A stretch of DNA of 10,096 bases from an uncultured bacterium (GTDB lineage Bacteria; Cyanobacteriota; Vampirovibrionia; Gastranaerophilales; Gastranaerophilaceae): positions 8,086 through 18,181 of the forward strand of contig CAPYQR010000013.1 in NCBI GenBank assembly GCA_948742005.1, given 5' to 3'. Positions 1 through 6,808 of the stretch are shown one piece after another. The notes under the pieces are model-generated. The model was not told where the DNA came from and made no database searches. It saw only the letters and a list, made by a program, of their open reading frames with translations. The position numbers were made by a program, and so were the translations under genes. How positions within the stretch are numbered: the stretch's first letter is position 1; each line of letters starts with the position of its first letter.

Positions 1-57
1 TTGTGCCACGCGCTGTACCGGCACTCCGGTCATCATCGCAACGACTTCGGCTACACT
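1..57 (-). other. Possible foreign ClpC fragment at contig edge (likely chimeric join)
   Basis: Read on the minus strand from about position 57 to 1, this stretch translates without a stop to SVAEVVAMMTGVPVQRVAQ. That closely resembles the conserved segment of ClpC/ClpB-type AAA+ chaperones just before the second ATPase module (pattern VAEVVS-MMTGVPVQRIAQ, as I remember it from Bacteroidetes ClpC). The stretch is clearly more GC-rich than the DNA that follows. The plus-strand residues over positions 1-42 do not resemble a TolC protein, whereas from about position 43 on (DFGYTQ) they do. I infer that DNA of another organism was joined here, with the join lying somewhere in about 40-57. The match is only about 19 residues and rests on recall of the family, so it could be chance. 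Confidence 0.55.
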
Positions 58-1044
58 CAAAACCGCTACACAATAAATAAAATCGCTCATGAAAAAACAA
101 AAACCGAAATCGACTCAACCGTGAACGAAGTCGTTTGTGCTGTTAAAGATGCTTATTATAACCTTGCCTACGCTTACGATAAACGAAAAGTTGCAACAGA
201 AGCGCTTGATAATTACACAAAAACCTATCATCAGGCGATGGCTTTCTGGGAAGTCGGCACAAAAACAAAAGTTGACGTCCTTTTTGCCCAAACCAACATG
301 GAACAAGCGCGCGCAGATTTGATTTCAGCAAACAACAACATCGATGTTGCCTATTCAAGATTGAATAACGCGATGGGACTGCCTTTTTCAGACCCTTATA
401 TGATTGATATTTCACTGAAATACGAACCTGTTGAAATCACAATGAAAGAAGCAATTGAAATTGCAAACAATGCCCGCCCAAACCTTAAAGGCGCGATGTT
501 GAGCGTTGATGAGGCGAATCAAGGGGTCAAATTAGCCTGGAAAAGCTTTTTACCAAGCGTTGAATTTGAAGCAAGCTACTCCCGCGGCGGCGTTGACAGC
601 TGGACAGACAGATACTGGTATGATATCGGCGGATACGTATCATTCCCCACCGTCAACCCGATTTTAATCAGAAACCAAATAAAAGAAGCCAAAGCCTTGT
701 ACCAACAAACGCAATTTGACGTAAAAGCACAAATTAACGATATTTATTATGAAATTCAAGACGTTTACACAAGGTTAAAAGATGCCCGCGCAAGAATCCC
801 TGTCGCCAAAACCGCCATGGAAAAAGCGCAGGAAAACTACGAATTAACCTCCGGCAGATATAAAGTCGGCTACGGAGATGCGATTGAATTAAAAGATTCT
901 CAAGTTGCACTTGTTAGCGCGAAACTGGCGTATTATCAAACAATTTATGATTACAACAGCGCAAGAGCTAACCTTGAAAAATCAATCGGTCAAACTCTGA
1001 AACCGACAACAAGTGAAACGATTGATAATTCACAAGATATTTAG
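1..1044 (+). CDS. TolC-family outer-membrane efflux channel, 5'-truncated
   Basis: This is the C-terminal two thirds or so of a TolC-type outer-membrane factor, the trimeric beta-barrel/alpha-tunnel exit duct of tripartite efflux pumps and type I secretion. The frame is open from the window edge, so the signal peptide and first helix are missing and the TTG at position 1 is not a credible start. Visible family features are the DFG motif (residues 15-17) after the first beta strand, long amphipathic helices (about 24-126, with 'EVGTKTKVDVLFAQ' at 84-97), a second repeat from about 146 (TMKEAIEIA), FLPSVEF beta strands (183-189), the VNP..I..QIKEA turn (218-230), and a closing helix with GRYKVGYGDAIELKDSQ (285-301). 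Its C-terminal repeat resembles that of the next gene, so the two are paralogues. It is noticeably more GC-rich than its neighbour. Residues 1-14 look non-native (see the edge anomaly). The family call is firm; the transported substrate is unknown. Confidence 0.9.
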   Translation: MCHALYRHSGHHRNDFGYTQNRYTINKIAHEKTKTEIDSTVNEVVCAVKDAYYNLAYAYDKRKVATEALDNYTKTYHQAMAFWEVGTKTKVDVLFAQTNMEQARADLISANNNIDVAYSRLNNAMGLPFSDPYMIDISLKYEPVEITMKEAIEIANNARPNLKGAMLSVDEANQGVKLAWKSFLPSVEFEASYSRGGVDSWTDRYWYDIGGYVSFPTVNPILIRNQIKEAKALYQQTQFDVKAQINDIYYEIQDVYTRLKDARARIPVAKTAMEKAQENYELTSGRYKVGYGDAIELKDSQVALVSAKLAYYQTIYDYNSARANLEKSIGQTLKPTTSETIDNSQDI

Positions 1045-1056
1045 TTGCTTTAATTC

Positions 1057-1061
1057 AGGAG
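1057..1061 (+). promoter_or_regulatory. Shine-Dalgarno supporting a TTG start
   Basis: AGGAG lies 6 nt upstream of the TTG at 1068. No ATG or GTG gives a complete signal peptide in this frame, and starting at the TTG yields a standard positively charged n-region and hydrophobic core. The ribosome-binding site therefore decides in favour of the unusual TTG initiator. Confidence 0.8.
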
Positions 1062-1067
1062 ATTCAT

Positions 1068-2651
1068 TTGAAGATAAATCAAAAAATACTTATATCTTTA
1101 ATTTTTATATTTTTTCTAAATTCAAATTTTCAAAGTGTTTTCGCTATTGAAGAAGAAAAACCGACAAAAGTTAAGCAGTTTAAAACTTTTTTGAAAGAAA
1201 AAAAACAAAAAAACCTTGAAAAAAAAGAGCAAAAAGCCCTTAAAAAAAGGCGCGTAGAAGAAATCGCCCTGCCTGATGTTATAAAATTTGATAAACCGCC
1301 AAAAAATCTTCATATAATGACAATTGACGACTGTGTAAATTATGCGGTTGAACACAATCCAAATCTTTACGTTTCAAAAGAAAGAATAAAATCCGCAAAA
1401 GCACAAATTGGTCAAGCACGCTCAAACTACGCTCCACGCTTAACAGGAAGAGTAAATTACAACCACAACAATAACAACGGAACAAGAATAATCAATTCAC
1501 ATGATAATTCCCTTGGTTTTAACGTAGGGGTTTCAGAGATGATTTGGGACTTTGGAGCAACAACAGCCAGAATCAACATGTCAAAATATAATGTTTTAAG
1601 CGCGCAATATGATTACGATTATGATATTTTAAATATTGTTTATAATGTCAAAATTAATTATTACAAAGTTTTATCAACATTAGCAAACTTAGATATCTAC
1701 GAACAATACGTCAGAATCCAGCAATTAAACTACGAACGGACAAAGGCGATGTTTGATGAGGGATTAAAATCAAAAATTGATGTTGTTAACGCACAGGTAA
1801 ATTTAACGGATGCTAAAATTCAACTTGTCGAAGGACAGCAAGCGCTTCAAAGCGCAATAATTGAACTTCAAAATTCAATGTATTATCAAGAACCTAATGG
1901 ATTCATAGTCCAAAATACCGAAAACTTTAATTTTTTAAAAGCAGATTACAAAAGAAAAATCGAAAATATAACCCAGATAACTCCCGCAGGCTATGAATTT
2001 AAAAAAACAGCAGACGGACTTATAATGCTCACATCGGGAATAGAACACAAAGATATTATCCAAAATTTTGAATTCAAACCCCTGACACTCTCAAAAGAAG
2101 AAGCAGTAAAAGAAGCGCTTGAATTTCGTCCTGATTTAAAATCAAACGCAATGTTATCACGCTTACAGGAGGAATCCCTAAAAGCAATCAAAAAACAATA
2201 TGCACCTCAAATAACAGGAGATATAAGCTGGGGATATACAAAAAATGAATCAAGCTACTCTTCTCCCCTGCAGCTTGGAGCAAGTGTCGGTTTAGGCTCT
2301 GTTAATCCGATGGGAATCCATTATCAAATAAAAGAGGGTGAAGCTATTTTAGACATTGCTTATCATAATTATAATATTTCAAAAGCAGACATTTTCTTTG
2401 AAGTTCAATCAAATTATATCGATATGAGAAGATTAGAGCGCATTGTTCCTTTGATGAATATGAAAGTTAAAGCAACACTTGAAAATTTTGAACTTGCAGA
2501 CGGCAGATACAGTGTCGGATTAAATAATTATGTAGAATTACAAGATGCACTTGCAAATTATAATACTTCACAATTAAATTTTGTTGATGCCGTGTTTAAA
2601 TATAACGTAGCCAGAGAAACTTTATTAAAATCCATGGGGGTTAGACAATAA
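1068..2651 (+). CDS. TolC-family outer-membrane efflux channel, complete
   Basis: This is a 527-residue TolC-type outer-membrane factor, expected to be the exit duct for the MacAB-like pump encoded downstream. It starts with TTG behind a good Shine-Dalgarno. Residues 1-26 form a signal peptide (charged start, hydrophobic core ILISLIFIFFL, likely cleavage after SVFA). Residues 34-62 are an unusual, very lysine-rich stretch. The first TolC repeat runs from about 84 (MTIDDCVNYAVEHNPNL) with IWDFG at 159-163; the second runs from about 339 (LTLSKEEAVKEALEFRPDL) with SVNPMGIHYQIKE at 411-423 and GRYSVGLNNYVELQDA at 479-494. A segment of about 65 residues (about 274-338) separates the repeats and is longer than a simple linker. 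The gene is longer than a typical TolC of roughly 430-490 residues because of these insertions. The stop overlaps the next ATG (TAATG), implying translational coupling. It is much more AT-rich than its upstream paralogue. Confidence 0.92.
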   Translation: MKINQKILISLIFIFFLNSNFQSVFAIEEEKPTKVKQFKTFLKEKKQKNLEKKEQKALKKRRVEEIALPDVIKFDKPPKNLHIMTIDDCVNYAVEHNPNLYVSKERIKSAKAQIGQARSNYAPRLTGRVNYNHNNNNGTRIINSHDNSLGFNVGVSEMIWDFGATTARINMSKYNVLSAQYDYDYDILNIVYNVKINYYKVLSTLANLDIYEQYVRIQQLNYERTKAMFDEGLKSKIDVVNAQVNLTDAKIQLVEGQQALQSAIIELQNSMYYQEPNGFIVQNTENFNFLKADYKRKIENITQITPAGYEFKKTADGLIMLTSGIEHKDIIQNFEFKPLTLSKEEAVKEALEFRPDLKSNAMLSRLQEESLKAIKKQYAPQITGDISWGYTKNESSYSSPLQLGASVGLGSVNPMGIHYQIKEGEAILDIAYHNYNISKADIFFEVQSNYIDMRRLERIVPLMNMKVKATLENFELADGRYSVGLNNYVELQDALANYNTSQLNFVDAVFKYNVARETLLKSMGVRQ

Positions 2652-3820
2652 TGAATGTAAAACCAAATAAAAAAGTTATAATTTCTTTTATCGTTGTTTT
2701 TATATTAATTACTGCGATTGCAGTTTCAATCAAACAAAAAAACACAATTAAATACATCACAAAAGAATTAACAAAAGACACAATAACCCAATATGTCGAA
2801 GCCTCCGGAACAATCAAACCGATTAATACAATCGAAGTCGGAACACAAGTTTCAGGAACTGTTGCAAAAATTTATGTCGATTATAATTCACAGGTCAAAA
2901 AAGGTCAACTGCTCGCAGAACTTGACCCGAGCCTTTTTCAAGCAAACGTTGACCAATCAAGAGCAAAATTAAACAACGCAAAAGCAACTCTTCAAAAAGC
3001 ACAGGCAACTTTAAGCTACAAAAAGAACAACTACGAAAGATTCAATCATCTTTATCAAAAAAACTACGTTTCAAAAGACGAAGTCGAACTTGCGCGCGCA
3101 AATTATCTTCAGGCAAAAGCAGAGGTTGATTCGGCGCGCGCTGAAATAAGCGCAACAAATGCTGCTTTGAACAACAATTTAACAAATTTAGGCTACTCAA
3201 AAATAACTTCACCTGTCGATGGCACGGTTATTTCAAGAGCGGTTGATGTCGGGCAGACTGTTGCAGCAAGCTTTAACACTCCGACATTATTTGAAGTCGC
3301 TAAAGATTTAACCCAAATGCAAATTGAAGCAAGCGTTTCAGAAGCAGATATCGGTAAAATCAAAGTCGGTCAAAAAGTCGAATACACGCTTGACGGGTAT
3401 CAAGACAAAACTTTCCACGGTAAAGTAACTCAAATCCGCTTAGCATCCACAACAACAAACAACGTTGTAACATACACCGTAATAATTTCCGTTGATAACA
3501 CACAAGGTTATGCAATCCCCGGGATGAGCGCAAATGTTTCAATTCTTACTAAAGAAGTTAAAGATGTTCTTTGCGTTTCAAATACAGCGTTGAAATTTTC
3601 CCCCGAAACCGACAACAAAAAATATGAAAAACAAGGAATCTGGGTACAAACAAAACAAGGTTTAAAAAGATATGATGTTGAATTAGGAATTGCAGACGAT
3701 ATCAAAGTTCAAATAATTTCAGATGAATTAAAAGAAAAAGATAAAGTTGTTATAAGCGCGCAAGGCGGTAAAAAAACCAATAACCAAATAAACCGCACAA
3801 TGCGCAGACCGCCGATATAA
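2651..3820 (+). CDS. macA: MacA-type periplasmic adaptor (membrane fusion protein)
   Basis: This is a 389-residue periplasmic adaptor of the HlyD/MacA family, which links an inner-membrane MacB-type transporter to a TolC channel. An N-terminal membrane anchor spans residues 9-27 after a lysine-containing start, with no lipobox cysteine. Residues 60-92 form the first lipoyl half (EVGTQVSGTVAKIYVDYNSQ onwards, ending AELDP). About 94-175 is a helical hairpin rich in Ala, Lys and Gln, expected to touch TolC. The second lipoyl half is TSPVDGTVISRAVDVGQTV (186-204). The beta-barrel follows (about 223-300, with PGMSANVSI at 290-298), then a membrane-proximal domain (about 305-370). The tail is basic and polar. 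The ATG overlaps the preceding stop codon, and the ATPase gene begins 16 nt downstream, so it is co-transcribed with its partners. The length fits MacA-like adaptors. The family call is secure; the substrate (macrolide, peptide or lipid) cannot be read from the sequence. Confidence 0.92.
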   Translation: MNVKPNKKVIISFIVVFILITAIAVSIKQKNTIKYITKELTKDTITQYVEASGTIKPINTIEVGTQVSGTVAKIYVDYNSQVKKGQLLAELDPSLFQANVDQSRAKLNNAKATLQKAQATLSYKKNNYERFNHLYQKNYVSKDEVELARANYLQAKAEVDSARAEISATNAALNNNLTNLGYSKITSPVDGTVISRAVDVGQTVAASFNTPTLFEVAKDLTQMQIEASVSEADIGKIKVGQKVEYTLDGYQDKTFHGKVTQIRLASTTTNNVVTYTVIISVDNTQGYAIPGMSANVSILTKEVKDVLCVSNTALKFSPETDNKKYEKQGIWVQTKQGLKRYDVELGIADDIKVQIISDELKEKDKVVISAQGGKKTNNQINRTMRRPPI

Positions 3821-3836
3821 AAAACAGGAAAAAATA

Positions 3837-4526
3837 ATGGCATTAATTGAAGTCAAAAACGCAATAAAAACTTATCAAATGGGCGATGAAACCTTTTTTG
3901 CCCTTAATGATGTTTCTTTTTCAATTGAAAAAGGCGAATTTGTCGCAATAATGGGTGCATCAGGTTCAGGAAAATCAACTTGTATGAATATGCTGGGCGC
4001 TTTGGATAAACCGACAAGCGGGGAATATTACCTTGATGATATTGATATTTTTTCTCTTAACAGCAACGAATTATCTGACATCCGCAACAATAAAATCGGC
4101 TTTGTTTTTCAAGGCTTTAATTTAATCTCAAGAACAAGCGCGCTTGATAACGTTTGTTTGCCAATGATTTACAAGGGAATTGAAGAAGAAGAAAGAATAA
4201 AACGCGCAAAAGAAGCGCTTAAAATTGTCGGGTTGGAATCAAAGGAAAACAATCTCCCGAACCAAATGTCAGGCGGGCAGCAGCAAAGGGTCGCAATCGC
4301 ACGCGCAATAGTAAACGATGCGCCGTTAATTTTAGCAGATGAACCCACAGGAAACCTTGATACCAAAACAAGTATTGATGTTATGGAATTTTTTGTAAAT
4401 TTGAATGAAAAATATGGTAAAACAATCGTCTTAGTAACACATGAACCCGACATAGCGCAATATACAAAAAGAATTTTGACTTTTAAAGACGGAAAAATAA
4501 TTTCTGATAAATCGAACAGCTTTTAA
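3837..4526 (+). CDS. macB: MacB/LolD-type ABC transporter ATPase, stand-alone
   Basis: This is a 229-residue ABC ATPase of the MacB/LolD/FtsE (type VII, mechanotransmission) group, expected to sit on the cytoplasmic face and drive the FtsX-like permease encoded at 5418. Every catalytic motif is intact: Walker A GASGSGKST (40-48), Q-loop VFQGFNL (90-96), signature MSGGQQQR (144-151), Walker B LILADEP with the catalytic Glu (164-170), D-loop GNLD (172-175) and the switch His (T-H-E, His202). The A-loop aromatic near KTYQMGDE (11-18) is typical of this group. AGGAA lies 6 nt before the ATG. In canonical MacB this domain is fused to the permease; here the protein ends at the ATPase boundary and the permease is a separate gene. 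Lipoprotein-export LolD is an alternative label, but the MacA and TolC neighbours favour efflux. Confidence 0.93.
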   Translation: MALIEVKNAIKTYQMGDETFFALNDVSFSIEKGEFVAIMGASGSGKSTCMNMLGALDKPTSGEYYLDDIDIFSLNSNELSDIRNNKIGFVFQGFNLISRTSALDNVCLPMIYKGIEEEERIKRAKEALKIVGLESKENNLPNQMSGGQQQRVAIARAIVNDAPLILADEPTGNLDTKTSIDVMEFFVNLNEKYGKTIVLVTHEPDIAQYTKRILTFKDGKIISDKSNSF

Positions 4527-4589
4527 AATAATTTTTTCCATGGTAAATTTAAAATATTAAAAATACAAATTGCCAAAGGAAAACCGGTT

Positions 4590-5405
4590 ATGAAAATTCA
4601 ACAAATCAGCAATTTTTCACACAAAACAATAATTGCAAACAAAATTTCAAACTTCAATATAAATTTTACAAATAACTGTAAAAATGACGAATTTATCAAG
4701 GAAAATCCCAATACACAAAAACCTGAAAAATCATCTTTTCTTGATAAAATAAAATCTCTTTTTAAATATAGTGCAACTGCTGAAGAAGAATTAAACGAAG
4801 AAATTGATTTTATTGTAAACAGCATTCTTCAAGAAAGCAAAAAAATAGACAAATTAATCAAACCGCACTATTCTCTTGCTAAAAACCTTGTAATTATCGG
4901 ACAAGAAGAAAATTGGCAGCAATATTGCGATTCTAACCGCGCAAGACGTGAAAAAATCATATTTGGAAAAATAGACGAAGAAAAAAACATGCCCGAATCC
5001 TTAAGTGTAATTTCAATGAATAATAACTTTAAAACAATGAGAAGTTATGAATTTATCGACGGATTAAACGAATTCAGAGCAAAAGACTATTCAATTCCTG
5101 ATAATGAAGATGATATTTTAATAAAAAATAAAAAATATGTAACTTATCAAGAAACAAACAAAAACAACCATATAACTCAAAAATTTACAAAAACAAAAGA
5201 CGGGCTTTATTATTACGAAGCAGAAATTGATAAAAACAATAAAATAAAACAAATTTACACCGTTTTAAATTACGATGCTAAAACATATGAAAATAATGAA
5301 TACGTCCGCTTTAACGGAGAAGAATTTGAAATCTACCATCTAAACGACAAAAGCGGATTATGGGAAAAAACCGCAACAGCGGAAGAATTTGTAATTAATG
5401 AATAA
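4590..5405 (+). CDS. Hypothetical protein inside the MacAB-like operon
   Basis: I do not recognise this 271-residue protein. It has no signal peptide and no membrane segment, so as read it is cytoplasmic. Residues 1-48 are polar, Asn/Lys-rich and probably disordered. Residues 49-60 (SSFLDKIKSLFK) are a short amphipathic helix. About 64-95 is an acidic, helix-prone stretch (TAEEELNEEIDFIVNSIL). Residues 100-165 are mixed helix and strand with NWQQYC (108-113) and RARRE (117-121). The last 90 residues are tyrosine-rich and strand-prone (for example DGLYYYEAEIDKNN at 204-217), suggesting a beta domain with loosely repeated hairpins. TATAEEF near the end (261-267) echoes SATAEEE at 61-67. An AAGGA lies 9 nt before the ATG. 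It sits 63 nt after the ATPase gene and 12 nt before the permease gene, so it is probably co-expressed with the pump. A role as a pump accessory or regulator is inference from position only. Confidence 0.8.
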   Translation: MKIQQISNFSHKTIIANKISNFNINFTNNCKNDEFIKENPNTQKPEKSSFLDKIKSLFKYSATAEEELNEEIDFIVNSILQESKKIDKLIKPHYSLAKNLVIIGQEENWQQYCDSNRARREKIIFGKIDEEKNMPESLSVISMNNNFKTMRSYEFIDGLNEFRAKDYSIPDNEDDILIKNKKYVTYQETNKNNHITQKFTKTKDGLYYYEAEIDKNNKIKQIYTVLNYDAKTYENNEYVRFNGEEFEIYHLNDKSGLWEKTATAEEFVINE

Positions 5406-5417
5406 TTAAGGTTATTT

Positions 5418-6644
5418 ATGATAGATTTTAAATCAACTTTTAAAATAGCAATCAATTCCCTAAAAGTTAACAAAATGCGCTCAATCCTCACTTCTCTCGG
5501 GATAATAATCGGGGTAGGGGCTGTTATTGTTATGCTTGCAATAGGTTCAGGCGCAAACAAAAAAGTACAAGAAAACATGGAATCTATGGGCTCTAACCTT
5601 TTAACAATCCGCTCCGCAAGCGCAAAAACAGGCGGAGTTTCTATGGGGCTCGGGTCAAAACCGACTTTGAATTTAAAAGATGTAATCGCAATTCAAAGAC
5701 AGGCAAAAGGTGTTGAAGCCGTAGCGCCCGTTGTAAGTTCGTCCAAGCAGACAATGTTTGCAAACCAAAACTGGCAGACAACAGTTTATGGAATCACAAA
5801 TTCTTATTTATACATAAAAAACTACGAAATCGCTCTGGGTAACGCTTTTACAATTGAAGACAGCGCAAACGCAGTCAAAAAAGCAATAATAGGTTCAACC
5901 GTTGAGCGTGAGCTGTTTGGGGACGTTAATCCTATCGGAAAAACAATAAGAATTGAAAACATCCCCTTTAAAATAATCGGAACTCTAAAAACCAAAGGTC
6001 AAATGGGACATATGGATCAAGATGATTTAATTTTCATCCCGATTACAACAGCTCAAAAAAAAGTTTTCGGAACAGATTTCCCGGGCAGTGTCAATCAAAT
6101 TGTTGTAAAAGCAAAATCCTTAGATGATGCAGCAATTGCACAAAGCGACATTGAAGAAATTTTAAGAAAAAAACACAATTTATCAAAAACACAGGCAAAC
6201 GATTTTGAAATCCGCAACAGCGCAGAATTTCAAGAAAAAATGAAATCAACAGTTAAAACTTTTGCAATTCTGCTTGCTTCAATCGCCTCGGTTTCCCTCA
6301 TTGTCGGCGGAATCGGGATAATGAATATCATGCTGGTTTCAGTTACCGAAAGGACAAAAGAAATCGGAATCAGAATGGCAATCGGCGCTCGCGCGCAGGA
6401 TATCAGAATTCAATTTTTAATTGAAGCACTTGTTTTATCCTTAATCGGCGGAATAATCGGAATTATTGCGGGAATTATCATCGCGGTTTTAATCGGAGTG
6501 CTTTGCGAAACAACGATTTTAATAACCCTGCCCCCGATTTTGCTTTCTTTTGGGTTTTCAGGACTCGTCGGGATTGCCTTTGGTTATTATCCTGCGCACA
6601 AAGCATCATTGTTAAATCCGATTGATGCTCTAAGATATGAATAA
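5418..6644 (+). CDS. macB: MacB-type ABC transporter permease (MacB_PCD plus FtsX)
   Basis: This is a 408-residue inner-membrane permease of the MacB/LolC/FtsX family without a fused ATPase. Topology is as in MacB: TM1 at about 24-43 after the LKVNKMRSILTSLGIIIGVG motif (15-34), a large periplasmic domain (about 45-278) containing the usual GxxFxxxD-like and NPIGKTIRIE (171-180) elements, then TM2 (281-306), TM3 (333-361) and TM4 (372-391). The cytoplasmic VTERTKEIGIRMAIGAR segment (309-325) is the conserved coupling region that contacts the ATPase. The C-terminus is the expected PAHKASLLNPIDALRYE. It should pair with the stand-alone ATPase at 3837, the adaptor at 2651 and one or both TolC proteins, using ATP hydrolysis to push periplasmic substrate through the channel. 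The start is preceded by TAAGG, 7 nt away. Family confidence is high. Confidence 0.92.
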   Translation: MIDFKSTFKIAINSLKVNKMRSILTSLGIIIGVGAVIVMLAIGSGANKKVQENMESMGSNLLTIRSASAKTGGVSMGLGSKPTLNLKDVIAIQRQAKGVEAVAPVVSSSKQTMFANQNWQTTVYGITNSYLYIKNYEIALGNAFTIEDSANAVKKAIIGSTVERELFGDVNPIGKTIRIENIPFKIIGTLKTKGQMGHMDQDDLIFIPITTAQKKVFGTDFPGSVNQIVVKAKSLDDAAIAQSDIEEILRKKHNLSKTQANDFEIRNSAEFQEKMKSTVKTFAILLASIASVSLIVGGIGIMNIMLVSVTERTKEIGIRMAIGARAQDIRIQFLIEALVLSLIGGIIGIIAGIIIAVLIGVLCETTILITLPPILLSFGFSGLVGIAFGYYPAHKASLLNPIDALRYE

Positions 6645-6650
6645 TAATTT

Positions 6651-6692
6651 TTGTTAATAAATATTTTCAAAATTATATATTTGAATTATAAT
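6651..6692 (+). promoter_or_regulatory. Candidate sigma-70-like promoter(s) for the pyr operon
   Basis: Two overlapping candidates lie in the spacer after the permease gene. One is TTTTCA (6664-6669), 17 nt, then a perfect TATAAT (6687-6692), placing the start near 6699. The other is TTGTTA (6651-6656), 17 nt, then TATATA (6674-6679), placing the start near 6686. The region is extremely AT-rich, so such matches occur by chance. The argument for a promoter here is mainly positional: only 17 nt separate the downstream terminator from pyrK, too little for a normal promoter plus leader. Confidence 0.4.
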
Positions 6693-6709
6693 TAAAATCA
6701 AAGGTAATT

Positions 6710-6793
6710 ATGATAAACATAAGAAAAAAATCAAAAAATTTAATAAATTTTAACAATAAAAAAGGAAGGCTTTCGTGCTTTCCTTTTTTTTGA
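6710..6793 (+). CDS. Possible 27-residue leader peptide overlapping the terminator
   Basis: This is an ATG-started frame of 27 codons preceded by AAAGG (6700-6704) at 5 nt. The peptide begins MINIRKKSKN, is rich in Lys and Asn, and its last ten codons are the terminator hairpin itself. Its TGA (6791-6793) falls on the last T of the T tract. A ribosome translating it closely behind RNA polymerase would sit on the hairpin's left arm and prevent it folding, as the leader-peptide ribosome does in enterobacterial pyrBI attenuation. No homologue is known to me and the peptide composition simply follows the AT-rich DNA, so this could be a chance frame. Confidence 0.3.
   Translation: MINIRKKSKNLINFNNKKGRLSCFPFF
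6758..6791 (+). terminator. Intrinsic terminator, possible pyr attenuator
   Basis: The left arm AAAAAAGGAAGGC (6758-6770) pairs with GCTTTCCTTTTTT (6777-6789) across a six-base loop TTTCGT. The stem is 13 bp with a single G-T wobble, and the right arm runs into an eight-T tract (6784-6791). This is a textbook rho-independent terminator for + strand transcription. It may end the efflux operon, but its position 17 nt before pyrK means any pyr transcript starting upstream must read through it, which is the arrangement of an attenuator. Confidence 0.88.
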
Positions 6794-6808
6794 TATAAAG
6801 GTCTGAAG

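Noticed and set aside
115-415. Minus-strand open frames inside the first TolC gene
   Set aside because: They are antisense shadows of a clear TolC coding frame, with no ribosome-binding sites and no recognisable protein features. The only minus-strand signal kept is the short ClpC-like match at 1-57.
4527-4589. Promoter or terminator between the ATPase gene and the unknown gene
   Set aside because: The 63-nt spacer has A/T-rich hexamers but no convincing -35/-10 pair, and T runs without a stem. Nothing shows that the operon is interrupted here.
6645-6757. Antiterminator hairpin, riboswitch or PyrR-binding loop in the pyr leader
   Set aside because: No upstream sequence can pair with the terminator's left arm (nothing like GCCTTCC). 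No conserved PyrR-type loop and no riboswitch core is visible. The region is almost pure A/T with little stable structure.
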